From Tubiluchus corallicola (lineage: Eukaryota > Priapulida > Priapulimorpha > Priapulimorphida > Tubiluchidae): a stretch of 55,790 nucleotides of DNA. Location of the stretch: contig JAQGDQ010000086.1 in NCBI GenBank assembly GCA_030141605.1, positions 1 to 55,790 on the forward strand, read 5' to 3'. The translations under genes were made by a program, and so were the position numbers. Below the pieces are notes generated by a model. That model made no database searches, was not told the DNA's origin, and worked only from the letters and a program-made list of their open reading frames with translations. Below, piece by piece: positions 35,836-47,005 of the stretch (its first letter is position 1; each line of letters begins with the position of its first letter).

Positions 35836-36781
35836 AGCAGAAACTATAAGGATTATTTGCAGCGCATTCCTATATGCTAGTTATGCTAGTTTAGTTAGCC
35901 AAGAGCTTTTGACGGAAAAAATATCCTTTCCCGACAACAGCTCAAGTAGGTATACAGGTGTTCGGCAAGTAAATTAAAGGTAATAAACTACCGGACCGTC
36001 ACAGTGTGTAAGTTCGACAGAATAAATGTATGTGTCATTAAGGAACGACTGGGATTATCTGCGTAAAACGCTTTTGGACAGACAATTTAATTTTGGTTTG
36101 TCTGATGACAAGTTTAATTAAATTTTGTGATCATATAATAAAGATTGCTGAAAAATTGTACTTTCAACTAATTTGACATTAGTCCAACATTAGAATCAAA
36201 TATAATTGATATACTAACAAATAAAAGGAAAAATATTAAGTGGCTAGTCGCTATCACCGCACCTACAACGGTTTTCAAACAGGAAAACCTAATCAGTTAC
36301 CTGTTTTATATAAAGAAACTGTTAACAGCGTTTACCACTTACAGTAAAAACCGCTATATGGCAAATTGGCCGTACAGTTTGAATTTGTATGCAAACTCAC
36401 AAATTCAAAATTGACACTTACAGTCAAACGTCAATAATTATGGTTATAGACATTTGAATAATACCAGTAAAATGCCTATTATTTTAATTTCCTTTTTTGA
36501 TTATTACATACGGATTTGCATTTTTTAACTCCTGAAAAATGCTTTAAAATCGTACAAGAAACCTTTAAAATGCTTCAGATAAGACAGATAACTTAATTGC
36601 GTTATTATTTAGTTTGACTTCATTTGCTTTAGTTTGACTTTAGTTTAAACTGCACACTTAATGAAACCTTATAGAATTATTGTTTCATTGTCTGGGTAAT
36701 TTTTATAGAAACTTGGTAATCTGAAATGCTATTACTCTGTCCCCACTACAGTTTAATTATGTTTACACATGTATTTTTTAG
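35836..36781. other. Spacer, probably 5' intron or promoter of the XK-related gene
   Basis: No coding stretch. TGTATTTTTTAG ending at 36781 is a fair splice acceptor 42 bases before the XK start codon, so the 5' UTR may be split, with its first exon further left. Confidence 0.4.
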
Positions 36782-36823
36782 CTAAATGAATGATGTTCTG
36801 AACCGGGAAAACGATTTGCAAAA

Positions 36824-39800
36824 ATGGGACAGACGCATAAATTGAGTACAACGTTCCTGGTTGTGACCTACTACCTTGAGGTGGCACTCCAGCTATACAC
36901 GACAGCACTGCTATTTCCCCACGACCATCACCACGGCTGGTTTCCGGTGCTGCTGGGAATTGTATGTGTGCCATTGATCCTCACAAATGTGATCTCCATC
37001 GTCTGGGTCTACCACAATATGGACTTTGCTGAACGTAGATGTGGAGAAGTCACTTGCAACTTCTTTCATCTTGTCCTTTTGGGACCATTGTGGAGGTGGT
37101 TTAAGATGTTTCTAGACGAGGACAACAATGACTACAATGAGTTTGTAACTTTGCATTTGGCTCACGGGGTCTTGCAAAGTGTTGTTTTTAGCACGGCCAT
37201 GACAACATTAATATATTCAAGTGTGAATTTTTCTCCTCTATTCATTAGTGCCGCCCTAATGAGTCTGTTTGGTGTCGCAACATCTGCAGCTGCATATATG
37301 GACCACAAGTCTCATAAACAGTCTACCCGGCCATTTGTCTGCGCTCTGATTCTGTTTCTATGGAAACTGTGTGCTATCATTCCACGCATTGTGTCTTTGG
37401 CGACATTTCTTTACGTTATGCCGCAATGGGGACCATTGGTACTGGCATCTCATTGGCTTGTGCTGTTTATATGGAAAAAAGTAGAACGAGCATATGTCAG
37501 ACGAAAATGCAGATGTGCTAATTGTGATGTTCACTGGAGAGACGTCATGATGTCTTTCCTAAATATCTTTGACTGGATAGCTGTTGATAGTCATATAGTA
37601 AAAATCATTGCTTATTATGTGTTAATGTTGTTCGAAAATGCTCTTCTGTTGGTAAGTTGGTTGCATCTTAATCCAGAACAATGGTTGTCTTTACCTACGA
37701 TATGTGCTTCAGCAGGTTGTTTTGTACTAAGCTTTACATTCATGGGATTGTATTACAGAATTCTACAAACTACTGTTGATGAATTCAAGTCAGAATCAAA
37801 GTGCAGTAGTTCTCCTGGAAGTTTAAAAGGCATTAGGGCTGTAGACGTTCATCATCCTGCTGCAGTGGCTTACCGCCATGCAAGGAGACCCCCTATTGTT
37901 AGAAAGAAGAAGAAGAAGAAGAAGAAACTTCCATCGCTCGGCCCTTCAGATGTAATTCATGAAAACATACCGTTTCGTGCACCAAATCCACAATTTTCGA
38001 ATCCAGAGTACCTTTTCAGCCCGATTTTCAATGCAATATCTCCGTCAAACTCTGATAATTCAACATCTAGTTCAAATACAGAAAGTACAGCTAATACCGT
38101 GATAGAAGTTAATGTGCATAGAGAAATGAATGACAAAGCAGAAGCAGTCATGCCCAAATGTGCCGGCACTGAAAATAAAAGAGATGACAATGAAAAACGG
38201 TCTTCGGGTATTGAAATATGGAAAATTATAACGAAAAATCTTGACAGTTTAATTCCAGGAAGGAAAGACTCCGTAGATTCTTCTGCAGTGTTCGATTTGG
38301 ATGACAATGTTGATCAACCTCAGCCATGCATTCCCAAACTGCAAAATATTGTAAAGGGAAATGGAAGTCCAAAAATAACAACTGTCTCAGAAATGGTCCA
38401 GCAAAAAACTCGAAGTACAAAGGGAAACAACGAAATTCCACTTAGACCTCTCATGGAGACCACAGCAGAAGTTCATAGGAATGGTAATCCAAAAACAGAA
38501 GTTATGGAGACAGAATGTATAGAAAGAATGTCAGTCAATCTTCCTCCAAAGTGTGAGGATGGTACTATGGTAAAAAACACACAATTTAAATCAGACGCAA
38601 ATGTTCCTGTTCAACACAGTGAATTTATTACAAAAGAGGAAGCAGTTATGGTAAATATACCCCTACAAGTGTTTAATGAAAATTTTAATGCTCGTCCAAA
38701 AACTGGGATGATGAAACATGTACGAAAACACCCACCAAGAAGTAGAAGTTGTTCTGCCAGTGAGCCTGTACCTACCCACGATGGAGACCACAGCTCAAAA
38801 CCACGCATCCCACTGAGAGAAAAGAAAACAAAAACTAGACAGGGTTCAATGCAAGGCAGGTCATCTAGTACTAGTGACATTGGGTCAACTGGTCAGGTCT
38901 TTAGTAAACAACCTAAACGCAAAAGTGACACAGACGCAATAACTGCACTCTTTGGTGAGCTACCTAACTCTATGAGCAATGTGGAACTTGGAGAGTTAGG
39001 CGATCTTCCTTATGAGCTGAATGGCGAAGGTAATGGTGACGATGAAGAAACAGAGGCAGCTTACGCGCGAATTGTTACTCATGTAAATACAAGTTACCCT
39101 TCAAAGTTTGATTCCTCTAGTGAAAGCAGTTGTAATGAATCACCTGGGCCATCAAGAGAGAACAGTATCAAACTACAGACAAAAAATACTGTCAACGACA
39201 CTTTAACAAAAGTCACTGTTGCTCTTGCTAATAAGAAAATGAAAGAGAGTAATGTTGATAGTCCCATGAATTTAAATACCTGCAATGACGTTTCACCTAG
39301 CAAGTACCTTGCAAGGTCAAGACTAAATAGTGATAGTAGTATAGAAAACGACTTATCAAGACACAATAACTCGGCTGAAGAGAAAAAACATTTACATGCA
39401 AGAAGTTTTGAAAAGGACAAACCAACAGCAAGTGGTGTGAGAAAAATGCTACGCTTCACTCCAAGGAAAGATTCTGGTCAGTCACCAAGATCTACTTCCA
39501 AAGAAAAACGAGGACATAAAAGAAAAGTATTCAAATTCAAATCTTCCACGAAGAAATCATTAGCATTTTCAGCCAAAGATATTCAAAGTCCGTCTTCACA
39601 GGGAGACGATACTGTGATGTCTCTTAGTGAAAACCAAAAAGCTGATGATTTAGCTAATGCTAGATGTAACGATCTACTTGACGAAATTCAAGTTCTTGTA
39701 CCTCCACATAAGAATAGCAAAAATAGTCCTCCTTCCTCTGGTCTAGTCATTATGTCAAAAGATACCTCCTTATCTGAGGTTGAAAATATGATTACTACAA

Positions 39801-40987
39801 AAACTAATTCAGAAAGAATCCCAAATAACACCAAATGTATGAAAAATGGTGAAGCAAAAGTAATAGCAGACAACGCAGCCAATATTAGATCTGCCAATGT
39901 TAAGAGCACTAGCGAGTTAAATGGTTCTTGTTTCACAAACGACAGTGCTGAAACTGTAATTGAAGTTCCTGGCCCGAAAACTGTTGCTAGAATAAGAGAA
40001 GCTGGAAAGCAATTAACAGCACACTTATCTGCATTTACAAAAGAGATGACTCGTCCTGAAGCAAGAAATGATTTGCTGCACCACAATAAATTTATTTCTG
40101 ACAAGAAGGGACCACACATCAGTGGAGAATTAGACTCAATGGATTTAATTCATTCGTGTGGACTGCCTAAATCAGTGCACCAAACAAAGGATGCAGTAGT
40201 GGTGAAAAATGCAGAAAACGTTTCAGTTCCAAGCGTCTTGCCCCAAAAGGCATTAACTGGTAAGCGGCATGCAATCAGTGCTTCACAAATTACTGAAAAT
40301 GTTCAAAGAAAACCTCTTCACAGCCGAAAAACATTAAGTTCGTCAGAATGTCAGCAGCAGAAGAATGGGTCAAACTTAGCAACAATGGCAAAAGATGGCA
40401 TTGGCTCTTCCGGCGTTAGTATGGCCACTAGTGACACGGACGACTCTGCTGGTACCGGAATGACACGAAAAAACCTTGTTAAAAGCCAGAAAAAGATCGA
40501 GAAGATTCATCAGAAAGCACACAGCGTTGTTGAGGACATAATTGCCTCTTATAGAATTGAAACAGAAGACGGCAGTGCATCACTGATCAGTGGAGTGGAA
40601 CCTTTGACCAAACACAGATCATCAATGGCCAAGTGTAGGCATTTCAAGCGCAGTGTTGCAGATCGAAGAGCATGCAGATTGGCAAAAACGAAAAGGACTG
40701 CTGACCCAATGCGGTCCAGTATGGTGAATCTTGAAAACGACCCAGGTAGCACTGCATTAGAAAGTTATGATTCACTAGATGAATTTGATTCAAAAAGTGA
40801 CACAGGAAGTGACGTCAGCCACGTTACTTGGCCACCTGGCGATCTACAACGTCCGCGCATGATTGACATGGAAAGTGTACCCCGTTTAAATGGAGTCGAC
40901 AATGTTGCTGACTGGATGGATAGAAATTTTGAGGGATTACAAACCACCAGATCACATCAAAAAGAAAAAGAAGAAAGTTGGTGCTGA
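36824..40987 (+). CDS. XK-related (XKR/CED-8-like) multi-pass membrane protein with a very long C-terminal tail
   Basis: 1387 codons in one exon. ATG 36824 has a strong context (AAAAATGG). Three upstream ATGs at 36786-36795 are out of frame. Residues 1-315 look like the XK family: hydrophobic helices near 9-31, 40-63, 113-133, 136-158, 169-198, 203-217, 255-280 and 288-312. Family-like motifs are IVWVYHNMD (59-67), HLVLLGPLWRWFK (82-94) and LWKLCAIIPRIVSLATF (179-195). The family includes CED-8 and Xkr8, phospholipid scramblases at the plasma membrane switched on by caspase cleavage, and transporter-associated XK. From 320 on the protein is Ser/Thr/Asn/Lys-rich and likely disordered, with eight lysines at 361-368 and basic patches. 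It ends in an acidic DSLDEFDSKSD stretch and a WPPGDLQRPRMID motif. Family members usually have 350-500 residues. Function here, including scrambling, is inferred. Confidence 0.8.
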   Translation: MGQTHKLSTTFLVVTYYLEVALQLYTTALLFPHDHHHGWFPVLLGIVCVPLILTNVISIVWVYHNMDFAERRCGEVTCNFFHLVLLGPLWRWFKMFLDEDNNDYNEFVTLHLAHGVLQSVVFSTAMTTLIYSSVNFSPLFISAALMSLFGVATSAAAYMDHKSHKQSTRPFVCALILFLWKLCAIIPRIVSLATFLYVMPQWGPLVLASHWLVLFIWKKVERAYVRRKCRCANCDVHWRDVMMSFLNIFDWIAVDSHIVKIIAYYVLMLFENALLLVSWLHLNPEQWLSLPTICASAGCFVLSFTFMGLYYRILQTTVDEFKSESKCSSSPGSLKGIRAVDVHHPAAVAYRHARRPPIVRKKKKKKKKLPSLGPSDVIHENIPFRAPNPQFSNPEYLFSPIFNAISPSNSDNSTSSSNTESTANTVIEVNVHREMNDKAEAVMPKCAGTENKRDDNEKRSSGIEIWKIITKNLDSLIPGRKDSVDSSAVFDLDDNVDQPQPCIPKLQNIVKGNGSPKITTVSEMVQQKTRSTKGNNEIPLRPLMETTAEVHRNGNPKTEVMETECIERMSVNLPPKCEDGTMVKNTQFKSDANVPVQHSEFITKEEAVMVNIPLQVFNENFNARPKTGMMKHVRKHPPRSRSCSASEPVPTHDGDHSSKPRIPLREKKTKTRQGSMQGRSSSTSDIGSTGQVFSKQPKRKSDTDAITALFGELPNSMSNVELGELGDLPYELNGEGNGDDEETEAAYARIVTHVNTSYPSKFDSSSESSCNESPGPSRENSIKLQTKNTVNDTLTKVTVALANKKMKESNVDSPMNLNTCNDVSPSKYLARSRLNSDSSIENDLSRHNNSAEEKKHLHARSFEKDKPTASGVRKMLRFTPRKDSGQSPRSTSKEKRGHKRKVFKFKSSTKKSLAFSAKDIQSPSSQGDDTVMSLSENQKADDLANARCNDLLDEIQVLVPPHKNSKNSPPSSGLVIMSKDTSLSEVENMITTKTNSERIPNNTKCMKNGEAKVIADNAANIRSANVKSTSELNGSCFTNDSAETVIEVPGPKTVARIREAGKQLTAHLSAFTKEMTRPEARNDLLHHNKFISDKKGPHISGELDSMDLIHSCGLPKSVHQTKDAVVVKNAENVSVPSVLPQKALTGKRHAISASQITENVQRKPLHSRKTLSSSECQQQKNGSNLATMAKDGIGSSGVSMATSDTDDSAGTGMTRKNLVKSQKKIEKIHQKAHSVVEDIIASYRIETEDGSASLISGVEPLTKHRSSMAKCRHFKRSVADRRACRLAKTKRTADPMRSSMVNLENDPGSTALESYDSLDEFDSKSDTGSDVSHVTWPPGDLQRPRMIDMESVPRLNGVDNVADWMDRNFEGLQTTRSHQKEKEESWC

Positions 40988-41619
40988 GAAAGGAAAAGCT
41001 ACATTTTATGTCCAAATGCGTACAGGTTTATTTTTCTCTATGTTTAACCAGAATTGAAACACTATCACTGAAGATATTTAACGAGTAAACCTAGCTGGTA
41101 GTCTTAGAACTGCAGAAACTATTCAAATAATGATTAGCCCTTGTCCCAAGCATATAACACTCCATGGGCATTAAAATCTGCTGCTCAGATTCGCGCTCAG
41201 TTACTAGTTTGTAGAAATATTTTCTTAATTTTTGCGCAATTAACCTTGTCCAGTTTTTAATCGATTATCTTCATTAAATACAGAGTTTCGGACAGGATGT
41301 GTTTAGCCGAATATCTGTAACTTATTGCCCTTTCATATATTTGTCCAAAAAGAGTTACAAGTTTGTTAGCTTTGGCTCTGTGCTTAAGCTTTGCCCTTGT
41401 ATGTTGGCTTGATGACGACGTTTTTGTAGATTTTCTAAGTGCTTACGTGGTAGTAAGATAATTGTAAATGTGTGTGTAACGTATTTTGTGGATCGTATTT
41501 ATTTATCTCTACTGTTCTTTTTTAATTTGTTGCTTATAAGCTTGTTGTTATGGATTATTATAATTATCAGGGTGTAAATACGTTTTAAAATAGCGTTCAT
41601 GTAGTGCGTGTCTCGATGT

Positions 41620-41625
41620 ATTAAA
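41620..41625 (+). terminator. Likely poly(A) signal ATTAAA (alternative AATAAA at 41731-41736)
   Basis: First hexamer-like sites downstream of the XK stop codon, about 630 and 740 bases into the 3' region. A T/GT-rich stretch follows the first. Confidence 0.4.
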
Positions 41626-41739
41626 GTTTTTCATCAATGATGGTTGTTTTCAATTTATTCAAATTTTTCATCATCATATCATCATACGCGCGTCTCGTCT
41701 ATTGTAGACATTGGGCAGGCCGAATTCTAGAATAAAAGA

Positions 41740-42185
41740 ACTCTACCTTCAGACAGGTAAACGCAGCAGTAATCCAGCAAAAAACTAGACACTGCTACGC
41801 CAGTGGCTTGTCAGCACCACTTCCGATAACAAAACCTACTGAAAAATTTTCAACATGCCACATCTTTATTATGAAAATATTTTTGAATTATTTTTAAAAG
41901 AATGAAAAGTGCCACACTCATAGTGTATCTACCATAAAAACCGCCAATCAATTACAAGTCATATTAATGCTGGGAAATAACAACCGGTAAATTACCTATT
42001 ACTATAATGATTTTAGGGTCTACCTCTGTTTATATTTTTGTAAGTGAAATACAATATGTGATAAAAATTAATGACATGTAGACCAGGTTTTTGAACTGCC
42101 AAAGTCTTTTTTAATTTAGCTTGTTGCATGTTCGTTGTGCAAGAGTCGGTGAATCGCGATTTCCGAAGCTTTTAGCTCTCTGAAT
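41740..42185. other. Spacer, no gene seen
   Basis: No coding or repeat feature recognised. Confidence 0.4.
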
Positions 42186-42326
42186 CTTCTAATTCTCAGC
42201 AAATGCTGCCCTCTAAAAGAAGAAAAGCAAACCTTACATGTACGTATGAGCAGCTGCAAATGCCTAATTTTTTTAAAACGATTTGTTTTATCCTGTCCAG
42301 AGGGCAGCATCTGCTCAGGGTGAATC
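42186..42326. repeat. Inverted repeat with about 22-base arms
   Basis: The left arm (about 42190-42212) contains CTCAGCAAATGCTGCCCTCT; the right arm (about 42299-42320), reverse-complemented, reads CTGAGCAGATGCTGCCCTCT. The 85-base loop has no other feature. Transcription of either strand would give a long hairpin; it may also be the remnant of a small MITE. Confidence 0.7.
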
Positions 42327-43392
42327 CTATATCTCTGGGGAACATTAGTTCACATATTGTAATAGTGCTAGGGCTTCGGTTTCTAAAAAAACCTGGAAGA
42401 CTTTGTTTTATAATTTTGGTCTCAACGTTGAATAAAATTTACTTTAGTTTAATAATTCGTTCTCTACAAATTGTTATTTAAGTAACGCAGTTCGCACGGA
42501 AAGGTTATACTTACGGTGAACGTTTTTAAATCATGTTCGCCATTATTTCAGCTAAACAATTATAACCAAAAAGTAATTGAAACTTACTAAATCGTAATTA
42601 CATAGTTTGTATGAAAAAACGTTAATCATTTTTGCTATTTATAATTTCACTTAAAAAGAGTACAATAAGGTAAATAAGGTTCCGTACTTGGTAGCAAATC
42701 AATGTTTGTCAGTGACTAGACTTGCAAAGTTACTGTACCATTAGTCTGTAGCCATCCAAAGAAAATTCAAGTCAAAGTAGAGTCAAAATGCAGATGTATC
42801 GGTCATTTTCAAACTAAAAACAAATTTTATTTCCCCAAGATCTGAAACGTTTTTAAACTGCTGAACTAATGTTTGTATGGAGAGGACATAATTATCTATT
42901 AAATCAGATTAGATTTTTATTTCGACAAGTAGGTCATAAAAATACACACATTTGCAATGATAATTACAAAGAACATCTAAGACTACAATAAAATAATAAA
43001 AATACTATTATTAGAATTATAAATAGAATTATAAAACAATTCATGCAATAAACATGTAGTATCTTTTAAACCTGCAGTCAGTTCTCAGTCATCTATAGCT
43101 AAACGAATGTTAAGTATACAGTTCATATCGAATGAGTTTAAATGTTTCGGACTGAAAATAGATGTTCGAATAGAAAGTTTTATGAATTCTGTAGAAATAG
43201 AGAGTAAACTCAATTTCCAATGTCTAACCATAACATCAAAGTAAGGGATATCGTAATCTAAAAACATTTGTCTAACACTACAATAATACTTAGGTGAGAA
43301 TAATTTTCTAATACACTTATTTTAAGTATATTTAGTATTCCTATTATTATAGAGAAATAATTTTCTCCATATGGACATTCCATTAATAGGAA
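42327..43392. other. AT-rich spacer, no gene seen
   Basis: Short frames only. The A/T-rich stretch 42905-43060 may be an eroded LINE 3' UTR but has no coding trace. Confidence 0.4.
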
Positions 43393-44540
43393 TGTCGGTA
43401 AAAACGGCATATGAAAAAATGGCACAAATGAAAGAGTATGTAAAAATGGCACAGGAAAAAATGATACAGAAAAAATGGCACAAATGGAGAAAGTAGGTAA
43501 AATGGCACACTTAGTAAAATGTGTGTTTAGCGTTAGGGTTACAGTGGGCGGGGGTGTATAATTATTTCAGCTATTTTTACCCCTGCCAAGGAAGTCGTAT
43601 ATTCAACACAGTCTGTCTGTCTGTCTGTCTGTTTCGCCAGTAAGCCTATTACGCGAAAACTATCTAACAGATTTCTAAGAAATTTAGTGAAAATAGGTCG
43701 ACTTATGGGGTGCCGAAAATGTAAAACTTGACCTAACATCATCTACAAAAAACATTCCTGAATGTCTGAGAGGAAGTGTTTAGTACTTCTTTTTTGTCAT
43801 CACCACTTAACTGCTGCTTATTAATGTGTACAGTCTAATAAGGTGACTCGGTAGGTATACATTTGTCAGTCTATTACAATCGCCAAAATTAATGGTTAAA
43901 CACTATGTGGAACATCCGTGCATTATTAATTATAAATCTATTTAATGAAGAAATATTTTGTGAGTCTTTTGCTAGTCTATACTCTATATAGTACCAATAC
44001 AGGTACATGTTTGTATGTTTGCTTGTTTATCTTTGTGTTAATTTTTCTAATGGTTAAACACTATGTGGAACATCCGTGCATTATTAATTATAAATCTATT
44101 TAATTAAGAAATATTTTGTGAGTCTTTTGCTAGAGTCTATACTCTATATAGTACCAATACATGTACATGTTTGTATGTTTGCTTGTTTATCTTTGTGTTA
44201 ATTTTTCTAATCAGAAGAATCAGACAAATAAGTTTAATATTGTACGGCTTTGGCTGAAATATGCTTCCTGCTGAGCGCATTTTAGTTTTATTACAGAAAT
44301 CAACTGCATCAAAATAACATATGTGCCATTTTCCCTACTTTATCATTTATGCCATTTTTTTCTGTGCCATTTTTACCATACCATTTTTCCTGTGCGATTT
44401 TCCTGTGCCAATTTTTCTGTGCCATTTTCCTGTGCCATCTTTACCGTGCCATTTTTCCTGTGCCATTTTCCTGTGCCATTTTTCCATGTGCCATTTTTAC
44501 CGTACCATTTTTCCTGTGCCATTTTCCTGTGCTATTTTTA
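43393..44540. mobile_element. Foldback-like element with minisatellite inverted arms
   Basis: The left arm (43393-43512) is built from AAAAATGGCACA(A/G)-type units. The right arm (44323-44540) is built from TGTGCCATTTTTCC units, the exact reverse complement. The arms also share the non-repetitive words AAAGTAGG(T/G)AAAATGGCAC at their inner ends, so this is a true inverted repeat and not two unrelated satellites. The 810-bp interior holds a (CTGT)n run (43612-43635) followed by ATTACGCGAAAACTAT, a combination I associate with widely dispersed animal repeats, and a 2 x 159-bp tandem duplication. No transposase. A partial arm occurs at 49736-49785. Confidence 0.7.
43891..44208. repeat. Tandem duplication, 2 x about 159 bp
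   Basis: Units start AATGGTTAAACACTATGTGG at 43891 and 44049 and end GTTAATTTTTCTAA. They differ at only about four positions, so the duplication is recent. Confidence 0.95.
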
Positions 44541-45082
44541 ATAGAAGTGCAATGGCTTTTAAAACTAAAATTTTAATATCTCTAGAGCATTTTCAAAAAT
44601 CACGACTAATCATATTTGCTCTTGCATCTAGCAAACATTTTGGAACCCTGATGTCTTCGTCATCAGCGCCAGAATCTGTGATAACATGTCGTAAATATTT
44701 CTCGTCGTATACCGCATTTAATTGAAATGATTTATAAAAGATTTTTCCAAATTACATTATGTTTCGCAGTTCTTGGTTTTACAGTGATTAGCTTAGTATT
44801 TTGCAATTAGTTATGACGTTAAACTGATTTGCAAATTTGTTGTATACCTCTATATACTGAGTGAGCAGTTCATGGCACTGATTGGCCGTCAAGCAAACAT
44901 CGTCCTCAAGTGCTGTTTCTATAACCGCCTTGCAAAGTATTGCTGCGCTATTTCTATGTGACTGAGTGCCACATAAAAATATAGAGGCTGGAGCTCATGC
45001 ATTCACCAATGTCTCACAAATAATATATCACTTGCTGTCCCTCAAGCCAGTTCTTGGTGGTCTGTAAAACAAGTGCTGTTTC
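44541..45082. other. Spacer, no gene seen
   Basis: The end of an open frame spills over from the right foldback arm (to 44725), but there is no independent coding signal. Confidence 0.4.
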
Positions 45083-45871
45083 CAGTGCCGAATTTAAATC
45101 TAGGCTTAGCAGGCTGAAGTCTTTTAGCGGGACCTCAGAATCTGGAGCTTCAGGCCAAGGTACCAGCCTCGCGGTAATATATCTTGCTACATGTAAAGCG
45201 TTTTTACTGTGTAAAATTTTGTCATTTTCATTTTTTATGTACATGCGTTTCATTAACTGCTGCTGTGTTTATTATTTGCACATTGCGATAGTTGTATTAA
45301 TTGCTGCTTATTTAATTTGCTCTATTATTTCTATCTGTGGCGTCAACGACCTTAATGCTCTGTGCACAAATTAATTTCAACTGTTTTATTGTCAAAAGTA
45401 GTTTGACATAATCATTTCGATAATAATTGCTTTCTTAGTAATTCCTTAAATACCATCCTTTTTGTTGGTTTCATTCTCAAAAGGGATCCATTTTATTCTA
45501 ACCATGTAACTAAAAACGCTAACAACATGTTGTATTTTTCCTAAATAAATTCCTGCTTATTGTACAAAATATTCACAACTTGTAAAGTGTATATTGTTAA
45601 GGATTATTGTAAAGTGTTTTCATGGTGTCAGTTCTAACATTAAATATAAATTTTATGCAATTTCTTCATCCGTTAAGGTATTTAACAATAACATCTTATA
45701 TTCTTTAGTTTAGAGGAACTATTCTGTGTTGCGGATCCCTAAGCACCTCTTATCATCTTTGGCTTCACACAATTTTATTTAAACATTCTGGAACCTTCTT
45801 CTAGTTTTGGGGGTGGAAATTGGAGGGTCTCATAAATAGCTTATGGCGTCTCTTTATGTAATCCGGCGGTG
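45083..45871. mobile_element. Probable non-autonomous hAT-like element
   Basis: The left end reads CAGTGCCGAATTTAAATCTA, followed by GCAGGCTGAAG and GCGGGACCTCAGAATCTGG, a familiar hAT subterminal arrangement. The right end, reverse-complemented, reads CACCGCCGGATTACATAAAG, then CCTCCAATTTCCACCCCC. The ends agree at CGAATTTA versus CGGATTAC only in part, and 8-bp flanks do not match. No transposase. Confidence 0.45.
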
Positions 45872-47005
45872 GCCAGCCTTTTTCAAATGAGCGTCCATTT
45901 TTGAGATATTAAAGACACCTTATTAAAGATAATTAAAAATTGCTTGAAGTTTAAAAAATCCTGCATACTTTATGGGTGGACATTTGGAAGTTGTTTGAAG
46001 TGACTCACTCTCTTGCATACGTAAGAAAATGTTTTCCGATTAGTTTATGCCAAATATGAGCATAGAGGGCACGCTTGCGTATCTCTGGGCAATAAAAAGC
46101 GATTATTGGAAAGATAACTACCAAGGTTCAAAAAAACAGCACACTCACTTCTGGAATAGCTGGCTTTACCCAAGTGTGGCTCAAAAAATGTTCTTGTCTT
46201 CTATTAATTTTTAGCAACGAATGCTGATTTTGCTGCATTCCTCAAGCAGAATAATATTAACCTGAAAAGAATCCGTGATAATGCAGCTCCTGCTGATCAT
46301 AACTTTAGAGACAGAAGAGTGGCCCACAGCTGCAAAAACGGCGGCGCGTGATCATAGACGGCATCTTACTGTCACTTACCAAGTATTCAATTCAAAAGTT
46401 CGACTCGAACTATTGGACGGGGGACAAACTGAACTCAAGACTGTGGACCAAAAACAAGGCTCCCTTAATAGAAGCGAAATTTCTTCTAGTATATTCGTTG
46501 AATTCGTTTGCAGGTTGCGGTTCTAGCTCGCCAATGCTGCCATCTTGAATTCAAAATGGCAGATCGCACATCAAGCTCCGTCAGTCAAAGCAGAATTCCT
46601 TCTAATATATTTTTATCACGATTCCCATGATCATGATTCCCATTGTGAAATAAAATGCCATAAGCTTTTTTCGAAAAAAATGTTATCTTCAACATGGTTC
46701 ATCTTTAAATCAAAAATCTAAAAAGTCGATATGGAGTTTGTTCTAATGTATTCGTATAAAGTTTTATGACAGTCCGTTACAGCTATATATATCAGGCTTT
46801 TTTTCTAGAGGTCGTCCACCCAACAAGAATAACAACATCTTGAAAAGTTGAGAGTTGGGTCGAGTCCCTCTTCCCTCCACCAAAAAAACTAGCAACAGAT
46901 AGGTCAGACAACTTAGTTATAAAGAGCTGCATGTGCCCAAAAACATATTCTGGCTGTAACTGTTACTTTCGTGAGCCGGCCCAACTTTTGCAAACACCAG
47001 AACAT
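45865..47005. mobile_element. Possible second hAT-like element adjoining the first
   Basis: GGTGGCCAGCCTTTTTCAAA at 45868 and, reverse-complemented, GGTGTTTGCAAAAGTTGGGC with GCCGGCTCAC at about 47002-46972 both recall hAT termini of the CAGNGGTNGGCAACCTTTT type. Inside, a spliced-looking open patch at 46214-46350 (+, after TTTTTAG; reads FAAFLKQNNINLKRIRDNAA) could be transposase debris. Borders are tentative. Confidence 0.3.

Noticed and set aside
39688-40119. Antisense ORFs within the XK-related gene, up to 143 codons
   Set aside because: Shadow frames of a long AT-poor-stop coding exon; they have no independent features.
43539-43742. 67-codon minus-strand ORF inside the foldback-like element
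   Set aside because: Crosses the (CTGT)n run and a repeat interior; no protein family resemblance.
44321-44725. Cys/His/Phe-rich ORFs resembling zinc-binding repeats
   Set aside because: Translated foldback arm units (TGTGCCATTTTTCC); the cysteine and histidine pattern follows the DNA repeat.
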